Source: Lentimicrobiaceae bacterium
GTDB taxonomy: Bacteria > Bacteroidota > Bacteroidia > Bacteroidales > SKPS01
Reading direction: 5' to 3'
NCBI GenBank assembly: GCA_007119395.1
Contig: SKPS01000221.1
Location: 1 to 24,370, forward strand
Length of the DNA: 24,370 bases
The position numbers and the translations under genes are program-made. Below, one piece after another: positions 1 through 7,332 of the stretch. Numbering within the stretch: the stretch's first letter is position 1; each line of letters opens with the position of its first letter. Under the pieces are notes generated by a model. That model saw nothing but the letters and a program-made list of their open reading frames with translations. It was not told the origin of the DNA and made no database searches.

Positions 1-18
1 ATGCCAATAAACGTGGGA

Positions 19-69
19 ATGTGCAGATGTGAGGTAGCTAATGTGCTGATGTGGGGATTTGGGGATTTT
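19..69. repeat. Degenerate short-word repeat (ATGTGC-n-GATGTG)
   Basis: Two related 16-bp words lie at 19-34 and 41-56 (ATGTGCAGATGTGAGG and ATGTGCTGATGTGGGG), followed by two GGGGATTT words at 53-69. An ATG-led frame from position 1 to 93 runs through these words but has no protein-like composition, so I treat the stretch as non-coding repeat. Similar low-complexity words are common between genes in Bacteroidales genomes; that comparison is from memory. Confidence 0.5.
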
Positions 70-90
70 GGCTTTTTGCTTTTGGCTGTG

Positions 91-240
91 TGAACGGTGA
101 ACGGTAAACGGCCAAAAAGCTCCTTAGTGTTCCTTCGTGAACTAAGTGCCTGAGTGGTAAAAACCTGTTTGCCAATCTTTTAGCACCTGTAAATTCAACC
201 TCCTTCAACCCTATTCAACCCTATTCAACCCTATTCAACT
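91..240. repeat. Intergenic repeat copy 1 (left of the lipoprotein gene)
   Basis: This composite repeat has three parts. A 7-bp tandem (TGAACGG, TGAACGG, TAAACGG) occupies 91-111. A block at 136-178 begins CGTGAACTAAGTGCCTGAGT. Five copies of a 10-bp unit close to CTATTCAACC fill 191-240. The central block recurs at 1211-1254 in the same orientation, preceded by related AACGGTAAACGG tandems and followed by TTCAACCC words. No gene is seen in 1-278. Confidence 0.75.
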
Positions 241-278
241 TCAACAGCGCAGCGCTCACCCAGAAGTATCCCTTATAG

Positions 279-1061
279 CTACCAGGAGCCCTGTGCAATA
301 CCGCATGAGCTGTAGAAAATTATTCTCAGGTAAGGAAAGTGGGGAGTGGCAAACTTCTTCATAAATAAGACCAGATTGTTTTTGTCGCCGGGATAATGGA
401 AAATAAATGGTTTGCTGAATGGTGTTCCGAGCATCAGAGGAGGAGCTATTTGGCCATCCGGGGTAATGGTAAAGTAGCCATAATCACCCGGGAGCCAGGT
501 GCCGGGTTGTGCACCCAACGCTTGTAACGAATCAAGAAAATCGTGTGCTACATTATCCATGTCCTGTGTGATGTAATTGACATATCCCCAGATGGTTTGA
601 TCAGGCACCCTGTTGAGGCGTGAATTGTCAATCTGCAACATATTGTGCGTGTCAAAATCGATCCGGTAGCATTTTTCAGAGACGGCAATCTGACCAATGC
701 TGGTTATGCCGCCAACATGAACCCTAAGGGTGTACACTCCCTTTGACAGCGACCCCAGGTCGATCATTGCCTTTGCAGGCTCCACAGAGGTTTGTCCGCC
801 ACTTGGTACATGGATTCCGTAAAAACCGATGTTGATATTCTTCTGGTTCATGTCCAGAGAATAGGCAATGCTATAGTTTCCCAAAGGGTAATAGTCAATC
901 GTTGAACAGTATAAGATCAATGACCGTTTATTGGGCTCCAGTTTCTCCCACATGCGGATCACGATATCCGATTCAATTTTGGCAAGTTCCAGGGAGTCTT
1001 TCGTGCAGCTAAACATCAACAGGAGGGCAAACAGGACTGGGGTGGCAACGTGTGTTTTCAT
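279..1061 (-). CDS. Putative lipoprotein of unknown function
   Basis: I do not recognise the family. The 260-residue protein starts with a hydrophobic signal segment ending in the lipobox LMFSC, so Cys19 is the likely lipidated residue and the protein is probably anchored in the periplasm or outer membrane. The reading frame extends 23 codons further upstream, but that part has no signal-peptide character and would overlap the promoter at 1108-1138, so the ATG at 1061 is preferred. The mature part is mixed beta-rich sequence with Gly-rich turns and no obvious catalytic motif. It is a single-gene unit with its own promoter and lies between two same-orientation copies of an intergenic repeat. 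It could be a lineage-specific surface protein. Confidence 0.72.
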   Translation of the reverse strand: MKTHVATPVLFALLLMFSCTKDSLELAKIESDIVIRMWEKLEPNKRSLILYCSTIDYYPLGNYSIAYSLDMNQKNINIGFYGIHVPSGGQTSVEPAKAMIDLGSLSKGVYTLRVHVGGITSIGQIAVSEKCYRIDFDTHNMLQIDNSRLNRVPDQTIWGYVNYITQDMDNVAHDFLDSLQALGAQPGTWLPGDYGYFTITPDGQIAPPLMLGTPFSKPFIFHYPGDKNNLVLFMKKFATPHFPYLRIIFYSSCGIAQGSW

Positions 1062-1107
1062 TGGGCAAAAAGTTTGGTTATGTTTTTCAACCCGGGATAT
1101 TTCGTTA

Positions 1108-1138
1108 CAAAGATAGCAAATATTTGGCACTGATCAAA
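1108..1138 (-). promoter_or_regulatory. Bacteroidota-type promoter of the lipoprotein gene
   Basis: Read on the minus strand, TTTG (1135-1138) is separated by exactly 19 bp from TATCTTTG (1108-1115). This matches the Bacteroidota consensus TTTG-N19-TAnnTTTG at every fixed position. Transcription should start near 1103, giving a leader of about 40 nt before the ATG at 1061. Confidence 0.8.
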
Positions 1139-1154
1139 GAAAAGACCGTTGGCA

Positions 1155-1298
1155 GTAAACTGGGAACGGTAAACGGGGAACAGTAAACGGTTGAAACCTA
1201 AGTGCTTCTACGTGAACTAAGTGCCTGAGTGGTAAAAAACCTGTTTTCCAATCGGTTAACACCTAAAAAACCAACCCTCTTCAACCCATTCAACCTTT
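1155..1298. repeat. Intergenic repeat copy 2 (right of the lipoprotein gene)
   Basis: A 14-bp tandem (GGAACGGTAAACGG at 1163-1176, GGAACAGTAAACGG at 1177-1190) is followed by the block at 1211-1254. That block matches 136-178 with one inserted A and few substitutions, and TTCAACCC words follow. Same orientation as copy 1, about 1.07 kb apart. The 337-bp gap 1062-1398 otherwise holds only the lipoprotein promoter; no convincing promoter for the downstream E2 gene was found. Confidence 0.75.
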
Positions 1299-1398
1299 TT
1301 TCCCTATTTTTACCCATTGAAACGAAAGGGGTGTCTCTTTGGCACAACAAAGCGGCCATCCCATTGTTAAGATTAACAACAACAACAAAGCGATCGAG

Positions 1399-2724
1399 AT
1401 GGCTAGATATGAGATAGTGCTCCCGAAGATGGGTGAAGGGATTATAGAAGCGACCATCAACAGGTGGTTAAAGGGTGTAGGTGAGACGGTTGAGGAGGAT
1501 GATCCGGTGGTGGAGATTGCCACCGACAAGGTTGACTCTGAGATTACGGCACCAGTATCGGGTGTTTTGTCTGAATGCCTTTTCTCAGAGGGTGATGTTG
1601 TTGCCGTGGGTGCTGTGATCGCCATCCTGAAGACCGATGCCGCCGGGGATGTCGCCACCGAACCGTCCCGGGACACACCACAGCCTGACGACCTTGCTGC
1701 CGCAACGGATGCCGTTTCAGCACCTCAGGCAGATGATGCTCATAATCCCCCGGAAGTCACGGAGGGAGAAACCGAATTGGATGTTGCTTCTGAGCTGGTG
1801 CTGACACCATTGGTGCGGAGCATCATTAACAAAGAGAAGATCACCGGTGATGAACTGCGAAACATCGTGGGTACCGGACAGGGGGGGCGATTAACCAAAC
1901 GCGACCTCACTGCCTACCTGGAGAATCGTCAACAGGGAGATGCTCCGACTCTGGGTCAGGGGCATGCATCTGCGGTGAAACCGGCTCCGGTGCCTCCCAC
2001 CGTGGTGCCCGGTGGTGATGACACCATTGTGGAGATGGACAGGATGCGTCGTCTGATTGCCGACCACATGGTGATGTCGAAACAGGTCTCTCCGCACGTT
2101 ACCTCTTTCATTGAAGTAGATATGACCCGTGTGGTCAGGTGGCGGGATGGGGTCAAGGAGCAGTTTGCCCGCAGAGAGGGAGCCAAACTCACCTTCACCC
2201 CTATCTTGATCGAGGCTGCTGCCCGGGCCATCAGGGAGTTCCCGGGTGTCAACGCCTCTGTTGACGGCTACAAGCTGATCCTTCGCAGTCGGGTAAACAT
2301 AGGTATGGCTACGTTGTTGCCTGGTGGAAACCTGATCGTTCCAGTGGTCAAAGATGCCGACAAGCAGAACCTTGCGGGTTTGGCAACGGCTGTGAATGAC
2401 CTCGCCAACAGGGCACGTCACAACAAGCTGGCCCCTGACGAGATCCAGGGGGGCACTTTCACCATCACCAACCTCGGTGCCTTCGGAAGCATCACCGGAA
2501 CGCCCATCATCAACCAACCCCAGGTGGCCATCCTCGCAGCAGGTACCATCCGGAAAATGCCCGCTGTGGTGGAGACCCCCGAGGGTGATACCATTGCCAT
2601 CAGACACAAAATGATCCTCGCACTCACCTATGACCACCGCGTAGTGGATGGTGGACTGGGTGGTCAATTCCTCCAAAGGGTGACACAACACCTCGAAAAC
2701 TTCGATACCGGCAGAACCGCCTGA
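1399..2724 (+). CDS. Dihydrolipoamide acyltransferase (E2) of a 2-oxoacid dehydrogenase complex
   Basis: The 441-residue protein has the three-part E2 architecture. Residues 1-75 form a biotinyl/lipoyl domain with the lipoylation site ATDKVDSE (Lys44). After an acidic Ala/Pro-rich linker comes a peripheral subunit-binding domain (TPLVRSIINKEKI...GGRLTKRDLTAYL). The C-terminal part is the catalytic acyltransferase domain with the active-site motif YDHRVVDGG (His413, Asp417). E2 transfers the acyl group from lipoamide to CoA in the cytoplasm. The ATG at 1399 is chosen because the lipoyl domain begins there; the 20 codons upstream are Asn/Lys-rich and not family-like. No E1 or E3 gene is adjacent, so substrate (pyruvate, branched-chain oxoacid or 2-oxoglutarate) cannot be decided; the sequence most resembles branched-chain or generic E2. 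Confidence 0.93.
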   Translation: MARYEIVLPKMGEGIIEATINRWLKGVGETVEEDDPVVEIATDKVDSEITAPVSGVLSECLFSEGDVVAVGAVIAILKTDAAGDVATEPSRDTPQPDDLAAATDAVSAPQADDAHNPPEVTEGETELDVASELVLTPLVRSIINKEKITGDELRNIVGTGQGGRLTKRDLTAYLENRQQGDAPTLGQGHASAVKPAPVPPTVVPGGDDTIVEMDRMRRLIADHMVMSKQVSPHVTSFIEVDMTRVVRWRDGVKEQFARREGAKLTFTPILIEAAARAIREFPGVNASVDGYKLILRSRVNIGMATLLPGGNLIVPVVKDADKQNLAGLATAVNDLANRARHNKLAPDEIQGGTFTITNLGAFGSITGTPIINQPQVAILAAGTIRKMPAVVETPEGDTIAIRHKMILALTYDHRVVDGGLGGQFLQRVTQHLENFDTGRTA

Positions 2725-2749
2725 TCAAAACCTTTTTCTGACAAAGGGG

Positions 2750-2780
2750 TTTGCTGCCTGATGAAATAATGATACTTTTG
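2750..2780 (+). promoter_or_regulatory. Bacteroidota-type promoter of the exonuclease gene
   Basis: TTTG (2750-2753), 19 bp, then TACTTTTG (2773-2780): a perfect match to TTTG-N19-TAnnTTTG. The -7 box ends only 5 nt before the ATG at 2786, so the transcript should begin at or next to the start codon (see findings). Confidence 0.8.
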
Positions 2781-2785
2781 CCGGT

Positions 2786-3622
2786 ATGGAATTACACCTT
2801 ACCCGCCCATTGGTTGTGTTCGATCTGGAAACAACCGGAGTACATGTGGGATCTGACAGAATTGTACAGATCTGCCTGATCAAGATCACCCCTGACAACC
2901 AGGAGACAGTGCGCAACTATTTGATCAATCCAACCATTCCCATCCCTCACGAATCAACCGCCATTCACGGAATCAGTGATGAAGATGTGAAAGGGAAGCC
3001 CACCTTTAAGGAGTTGGCCGGTGAGATTGCGGCCTTTATCGGGAACAGTGATCTGGCAGGTTATAACTCAAACAAGTTTGATGTGCCTTTGCTGGTGGAG
3101 GAGTTTCTGCGTGCTGAAGTGGATTTCGACTTAAAAAACCGTCACCTGATTGATGTGCAGAACATCTTCCACAAGATGGAGCAGCGCACTTTGAAGGCAG
3201 CGTACAAGTTCTATTGCAACCAGGAGCTCACCAATGCGCATGATGCAGAGGCAGATACACGCGCCACCCTGGATGTGCTCAGGGCACAGCTATCCCGTTA
3301 TGCTGAAACAGAATACACCGATCCATCGGGCAAGGTCTCGAAACCGGTGGTGAACAAGATGGAGTCGCTCGCAGACTTCAGCGTGATGCACCCGAAAGCT
3401 GATCTGGTGGGGCATATCGGCCTGAACAAGGAGGGGCAGGAGGTGTTTAACTTCGGCAAGCACAGGGGGAAACCTGTAGAGGAGGTGTTCAGCAATGAGC
3501 CCTCTTACTATGACTGGATGATGCAAGGCAACTTTCCCCTCAGCACCAAAAAGGTGATCACGGCCATCAAGTTGCGTGGCTTCAACCAAAGCAAACCACA
3601 AAACCATCACAGGTCATCATGA
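2786..3622 (+). CDS. DnaQ-like DEDDh 3'-5' exonuclease with C-terminal accessory domain
   Basis: The 278-residue protein carries the RNase T/DnaQ exonuclease fold. Motif I is VVFDLETTG (Asp13, Glu15), motif II is NSNKFD (Asp99), and motif III is AHDAEADT (His152, Asp157), giving a complete DEDDh metal-binding set. Residues 221-265 hold a second small module (FNFGKHRGKPVEEV...YYDWM) resembling the C-terminal domain of exodeoxyribonuclease X-type proteins. The likely role is 3'-5' trimming of DNA or RNA, for repair, proofreading or RNA processing; the sequence does not say which. The start is fixed by motif I beginning at residue 10. The stop overlaps the next ATG by 4 bp (ATGA), so translation of the next gene is probably coupled. 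Confidence 0.92.
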   Translation: MELHLTRPLVVFDLETTGVHVGSDRIVQICLIKITPDNQETVRNYLINPTIPIPHESTAIHGISDEDVKGKPTFKELAGEIAAFIGNSDLAGYNSNKFDVPLLVEEFLRAEVDFDLKNRHLIDVQNIFHKMEQRTLKAAYKFYCNQELTNAHDAEADTRATLDVLRAQLSRYAETEYTDPSGKVSKPVVNKMESLADFSVMHPKADLVGHIGLNKEGQEVFNFGKHRGKPVEEVFSNEPSYYDWMMQGNFPLSTKKVITAIKLRGFNQSKPQNHHRSS

Positions 3623-4233
3623 AAATCATCTGTATAGGGCAAAACTACCCTGCACATGTTGAAGAGATGAAGTCGAAGCCCACCACGGCACCGCTGTTTT
3701 TTCTGAAACCTGACAGCAGTCTGTTGCTGAACAACAGACCGTTCTATTACCCTGAGTTCACACAATCACTCCATTACGAAGCCGAAATTGTGCTTAAAAT
3801 CAGCAAGTTGGGAAAGCATATATCGCCAGAGTTTGCCCACCGGTACTTCGAGGAGGTAGCCTTTGGTATTGACCTGACAGCCCGCGACTTACAAGAGAAG
3901 TGCAAAAAGAATGGCTGGCCATGGGAGATATCCAAAGCCTTTGAGCATGCAGCCCCTGTAAGCCGGTTTATCAATCTGAAGGACGAAGGGCTTGATATCG
4001 GGAACCTCCCTTTTCGTTTGGAGATCAACAACCGTGTGGTTCAGGAGGGCAACACATCCCACATGATCTACCCGGTGGAGGATTTGATTGCGCATGTATC
4101 TCAATATATGACACTGAGACTTGGGGATCTGCTGTTTACGGGAACGCCGTCAGGAGTGGGACCCCTTAAGATAGGTGATCAGCTTACAGGATATATTGCA
4201 GACCGGCTGATGATGTCGATGGAGATCAGATAG
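3619..4233 (+). CDS. Fumarylacetoacetate hydrolase (FAH) family protein
   Basis: The 204-residue protein has FAH-fold hallmarks: an N-terminal IGQNYPAHVEE (substrate and metal approach), HYEAEIVLKI (acidic metal ligands), the FGIDLTARDLQ segment and a C-terminal LLFTGTPSGVGPL loop. Family members act on 2-oxoacid or acylpyruvate substrates with Mg2+ (acylpyruvate hydrolase, oxaloacetate decarboxylase or isomerase). The specific substrate cannot be read from this sequence. It lacks a long N-terminal extension, so it is of the compact FAHD1-like type. It begins within the stop codon of the exonuclease gene, in the same operon, but no functional link between the two is evident. It ends 19 bp from the convergent glycosyltransferase gene, with no terminator visible between them. 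Confidence 0.9.
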   Translation: MKIICIGQNYPAHVEEMKSKPTTAPLFFLKPDSSLLLNNRPFYYPEFTQSLHYEAEIVLKISKLGKHISPEFAHRYFEEVAFGIDLTARDLQEKCKKNGWPWEISKAFEHAAPVSRFINLKDEGLDIGNLPFRLEINNRVVQEGNTSHMIYPVEDLIAHVSQYMTLRLGDLLFTGTPSGVGPLKIGDQLTGYIADRLMMSMEIR

Positions 4234-4252
4234 CCTGTATTCTATAATGGTA

Positions 4253-5410
4253 TCACTCTTCAATATTTCCAACTGACATGATGGCATCTGTCAGATGGCT
4301 CCATGCGTACTTCTCTTTTTCTTTCTCTACCCCTTTGATCAGCTCCTCTTCTCTGTCGGATGCATAGAAATCGTTAACAGCCCCGGCAACAGCCAAGGGG
4401 TCAGGTTCAACCACGTAACCGGCTATTCCGTCGGGCACCATTTCGGGCAACCCTCCAACATTGGTAACCACCATCGGTTTGTTAAAATGGTAAGCAATCT
4501 GGGTTACACCACTTTGTGTTGCCGATTTATAGGGTTGCACCACCAAATCGCAAGCGTTAAAGTAGTTCGCCACTTCGTTGTCGGGGATAAAGCCATCGTG
4601 TAGCACCACCCTGTCTGACAGGTCTTTTTCTTTGATGAGTTGGTGATAGGGAGCCGGGTCGGAATAGAACTCTCCGGCCACCAGCAGCTTCACACCGCTC
4701 TCTTTCAGTCGTGGATCAGCCATAGCATGTAACAGCACATCCAACCCTTTGTAATCCCTGATAAGTCCGAAGAAAAGGATATATCGCCCTTCGGCTTTCA
4801 GGCCGAGGTTTTCCCGGGCTGTATGTTTTGGCGTGGGTTCTCCGAAGTGGTCATAGAGGGGGTGCATACACAACACCCTGGGTTTTTGGTGATCGAACAG
4901 AGCGATATCGTGCAAAACTGATTCTGACATGGCCACAAATCCATGCACACGGCGGACGAAGTATTTTGACAGCAGGTGATCGCCCGGTCTTTTCTCGTGG
5001 GGTATCATATTGTCAACCACAGATACCACACGTGTTTTTCTGCCTCTTTTCACCAGGCCGGCGATGGTTCCCAGGCACGGTGCCATGAAGGGGAGCCAGT
5101 ACTTGATAATCAGCAGATCCGGGTTTAGTTTTCGGATTTCTCTGGCGGTGCGGAACCAGTTCAACGGATTCACGGAGTTAACCCTTGCCTTGATCTCGAG
5201 CCCTTCGGGGCGTGGCATGGTAGAGTATTGCGTTTTCCCGGGGAAGAGTATCGAGGGGTATTGCAAGCTGAAGCCAAAAATGACCACTTCATACCCTTGG
5301 TTCAGAAACTCTCTTGCCAACCGCTCGTTGTATGCTGCCAATCCACCGCGGAGTGGCCAGGCACTTCCCAGTATCACCACCCGCCTTTTGTTGCTACGTG
5401 TCTCAGTCAT
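4253..5410 (-). CDS. Glycosyltransferase family 4 protein
   Basis: The 385-residue protein has GT-B architecture. The N-terminal Rossmann half starts VVILGSAWPLRGGLAAYNERLAREF, with the Gly-rich acceptor loop. The C-terminal nucleotide-sugar half includes ILFFGLIRDYKGLDVLLHA and ends in the donor-binding segment SATQSGVTQIAYHF / VVTNVGGLPEMVPDG. It probably transfers a sugar from an NDP-sugar to a cell-envelope glycan or lipid at the inner face of the membrane; donor and acceptor are unknown. Its start overlaps the end of the GT2 gene by 8 bp, so the two form one operon transcribed leftward and are likely to work in the same glycan pathway. Confidence 0.93.
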   Translation of the reverse strand: MTETRSNKRRVVILGSAWPLRGGLAAYNERLAREFLNQGYEVVIFGFSLQYPSILFPGKTQYSTMPRPEGLEIKARVNSVNPLNWFRTAREIRKLNPDLLIIKYWLPFMAPCLGTIAGLVKRGRKTRVVSVVDNMIPHEKRPGDHLLSKYFVRRVHGFVAMSESVLHDIALFDHQKPRVLCMHPLYDHFGEPTPKHTARENLGLKAEGRYILFFGLIRDYKGLDVLLHAMADPRLKESGVKLLVAGEFYSDPAPYHQLIKEKDLSDRVVLHDGFIPDNEVANYFNACDLVVQPYKSATQSGVTQIAYHFNKPMVVTNVGGLPEMVPDGIAGYVVEPDPLAVAGAVNDFYASDREEELIKGVEKEKEKYAWSHLTDAIMSVGNIEE

Positions 5411-6347
5411 TCAATCCAAGTGTTTCAGAAACGTTGTATTGGTTTCTATCGGGGGCAGAGCGTGACACCAGTTCAGCGATAAATCCGGTGAGGAACAACT
5501 GTGTACCGAGCACCATGCACAACATGGCCAGGTAGAAGATGGGGCGGTCGGTCATGCGGAACACCTCATGGAAGATTTTTGCATAGGCGAGATAGGCTGC
5601 GATCAGAAACCCGATAATAAAAATCGCGGTACCCCAGATCCCAAAGAGGTGCATGGGGCGCTTCCGAAACCGTCCGACAAACGAGATGGTTAGCAGGTCA
5701 AGGGGCCCACGGATAAATCGGCTCAGACCAAATTTGGTCACACCGTATTGACGTGCACGGTGTTGCACCACCTTTTCACCAATGTTACCAAACCCGGCCC
5801 ATTTGGCAATCACAGGGATATATCTGTGCATATCACCCCATATATCAATGCTTTGCACCACCACTCTTCTGTATGCTTTCAAACCACAATTAAAATCGTG
5901 GAGGTGGATGCCTGACATACGGCGGGTGGCCCAGTTGTACAAACGGGTGGGCAATGTCTTTGAAAGGGGATCATACCGCTTCTTCTTCCACCCGCTCACC
6001 AAATCATACCCATCCTCAGTGACCATACGATACAAATCGGGTATCTCGTCAGGACTGTCTTGAAGGTCTGCATCCATCGTGATCACCACATCGCCTTTCA
6101 CTTGCTGGAACCCCACCTGCAAAGCCGCACTCTTACCAAAATTGCGCTGAAAACGTATCCCTTTGATATGTGGATTCGCATTCCGTAACCGTTGGATCAC
6201 TCCCCACGAACCGTCTGTACTCCCATCATCAATAAAAAGCACCTCGTAACTGAAATTATGCTCCTGCATCACCCGTTCAATCCATTCACTTAACTCCGGC
6301 AACGACTCCTCCTCATTCAACAACGGTATCACTACACTGATGTCCAT
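5403..6347 (-). CDS. Polyprenyl-phosphate glycosyltransferase (GT2, DPM1/ArnC/GtrB-like)
   Basis: The 314-residue protein begins with a GT-A fold: ISVVIPLLNEEESLPELSEWI, then LFIDDGSTDGSW, then the metal/nucleotide motif TMDADLQDSPDEI. The C-terminal part has two hydrophobic membrane segments (around 233-257 and 270-298). This arrangement is typical of enzymes that load a sugar onto dolichyl- or undecaprenyl-phosphate on the cytoplasmic face of the membrane. It is the first gene of a two-gene operon with the GT4 gene, whose start it overlaps by 8 bp. The likely role is to supply a lipid-linked sugar for envelope glycan or protein glycosylation; the exact sugar is not evident. Confidence 0.93.
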   Translation of the reverse strand: MDISVVIPLLNEEESLPELSEWIERVMQEHNFSYEVLFIDDGSTDGSWGVIQRLRNANPHIKGIRFQRNFGKSAALQVGFQQVKGDVVITMDADLQDSPDEIPDLYRMVTEDGYDLVSGWKKKRYDPLSKTLPTRLYNWATRRMSGIHLHDFNCGLKAYRRVVVQSIDIWGDMHRYIPVIAKWAGFGNIGEKVVQHRARQYGVTKFGLSRFIRGPLDLLTISFVGRFRKRPMHLFGIWGTAIFIIGFLIAAYLAYAKIFHEVFRMTDRPIFYLAMLCMVLGTQLFLTGFIAELVSRSAPDRNQYNVSETLGLND

Positions 6348-6472
6348 CTTGGTCTGTATTGATTCTACTCATTTATTCTTCAACAACCATCGAGTGTGCC
6401 TATCTGCCTGATTATCCAGCTGCTCATCCAACAAAACAGAAAATTCAACACACCCTGCCGCTGATTTTTATG

Positions 6473-6480
6473 CAAACCTA
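6473..6480 (-). promoter_or_regulatory. Candidate -7 box for the glycosyltransferase operon
   Basis: The minus strand reads TAGGTTTG, matching TAnnTTTG. No TTTG is found 19 bp upstream, so support is partial. Use of this site would give a leader of about 120 nt before the ATG at 6347. It diverges from the SRP RNA promoter. Confidence 0.4.
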
Positions 6481-6534
6481 CAGTTTTTTTTGTCAGTTTT
6501 TGCGATGCAGGTGCAATTTTTCAGAAAAGAGGTG

Positions 6535-6542
6535 TATATTTG
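6535..6542 (+). promoter_or_regulatory. -7 box of the SRP RNA promoter
   Basis: TATATTTG matches TAnnTTTG, and the mature SRP RNA stem begins 5 nt later at 6547. That spacing is what the Bacteroidota promoter predicts and gives an internal calibration for other promoters here. A clear -33 TTTG at the usual distance is not present. Confidence 0.7.
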
Positions 6543-6546
6543 CACG

Positions 6547-6645
6547 CGGGTAAGTCTTATACGACCAGCTCCTGTTGAACTCCCCCAGGTCCGGAAGGAA
6601 GCAAGGGTAGACGGTTGTAGCGGTGCGATGTAAGTAGCTTGCCCG
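6547..6645 (+). ncRNA. ffs: Signal recognition particle RNA, small bacterial (4.5S) type
   Basis: The hallmark apical domain is present at 6586-6610 (CCAGGTCCGGAAGGAAGCAA...), including the GGAAG-type tetraloop and the asymmetric internal loop that bind Ffh. The ends pair: CGGGTAAGT at 6547-6555 with the 3' segment ending GCTTGCCCG at 6637-6645 (nine pairs including G-U). The result is a hairpin of about 99 nt without an Alu domain. It is flanked by a matching -7 box and a run of eight T, so it is a stand-alone transcription unit. The RNA acts with Ffh and FtsY in co-translational membrane targeting. Confidence 0.93.
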
Positions 6646-6653
6646 TTTTTTTT
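6637..6653 (+). terminator. T-tract terminator of the SRP RNA
   Basis: The closing stem of the SRP RNA ends at 6645 and is followed directly by eight T (6646-6653), so the RNA's own long hairpin probably serves as an intrinsic terminator. The next gene begins at about 6666, so some read-through may also supply its mRNA. Confidence 0.6.
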
Positions 6654-6665
6654 ATGCTTTATATT

Positions 6666-7274
6666 ATGATGATCAGGATTCACCCCGACACCCCCTCTCT
6701 CAGGCAGATCGAGACCGCAGTGCAGATACTGGCGGATGGCGGTCTGGTGGTATACCCTACTGATTCTGTCTATGCCATTGGATGCAGCCTTTTGAAACCC
6801 AAAGCCATAGAACGTTTGGCCCGCCTGCGGGGCATGAAAGCCAACAAAGCCCGGTTTTCTTTTGTGTTTCATGACCTGTCAGACCTCGCGCTCTATACCC
6901 GCCCCATCAGCAACCCGGTGTTTAAAATGATACGCAGGGTGACCCCCGGGCCCTTCACCTTTATCCTCGAAGCCAACAACAAGATTCCGAAACTGGTGCT
7001 CAGCAACAGAAAGACCATTGGCATCAGAATCCCCGACAACAACATAGCCCGCGAGCTGGTACACCATCTCGGCCACCCAATGCTCTCCACCTCCGTTCAC
7101 GACGACGATGACATTGTTGAATACACCACCGATCCGGAACTGATCCATGAGAAATACCAACATGAGGTTGACCTGGTGATCAATGGTGGTTATGGCGACA
7201 ACGAGGTGACGACGGTGGTTGATTGCACCGGGCCTGAAATCGAAATTCTGCGGCAGGGAAAAGGGGTCTTGTAA
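6666..7274 (+). CDS. YciO/YrdC/Sua5-family protein (threonylcarbamoyl-AMP synthase-like)
   Basis: The 202-residue protein has the YrdC fold: VVYPTDSVYAIGCSL near the N-terminus, then TPGPFTFILEA, KTIGIRIPDNNIA and LSTSVHDDDD. Sua5/TsaC enzymes make threonylcarbamoyl-AMP for the t6A37 tRNA modification in the cytoplasm. The segments TPGPFTFIL and KTIGIRIPDN are closer to the YciO branch than to TsaC as I remember the two, so a t6A role is possible but not assured. The start could be 6666 or 6669 (two adjacent ATGs). An earlier TTG at 6639 lies inside the SRP RNA and is rejected. No separate promoter is obvious; expression may come from SRP RNA read-through. Confidence 0.88.
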   Translation: MMIRIHPDTPSLRQIETAVQILADGGLVVYPTDSVYAIGCSLLKPKAIERLARLRGMKANKARFSFVFHDLSDLALYTRPISNPVFKMIRRVTPGPFTFILEANNKIPKLVLSNRKTIGIRIPDNNIARELVHHLGHPMLSTSVHDDDDIVEYTTDPELIHEKYQHEVDLVINGGYGDNEVTTVVDCTGPEIEILRQGKGVL

Positions 7275-7332
7275 CAAAAGGTTCAACAGTTTCACTTGCG
7301 TAAGTAATACAGGCTAATCATTTAATTTTGTC

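Noticed and set aside
1..93. Short ATG-led frame at the left edge
   Set aside because: It runs through degenerate repeat words and has no protein-like composition or upstream signals.
191..240. Tandem 10-bp units as a CRISPR array
   Set aside because: Repeats are contiguous with no spacers and no cas genes are present.
1891..2691. 266-codon open frame on the minus strand within the E2 gene
   Set aside because: It is antisense to a complete, motif-bearing E2 coding region, and its translation is His/Gly-rich and family-less, typical of a shadow frame.
7323..7330. TAATTTTG as promoter of the cupin gene
   Set aside because: It ends 2 nt before the ATG, so transcription would start inside the coding region; no -33 box lies 19 bp upstream. 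Kept only as a remark.
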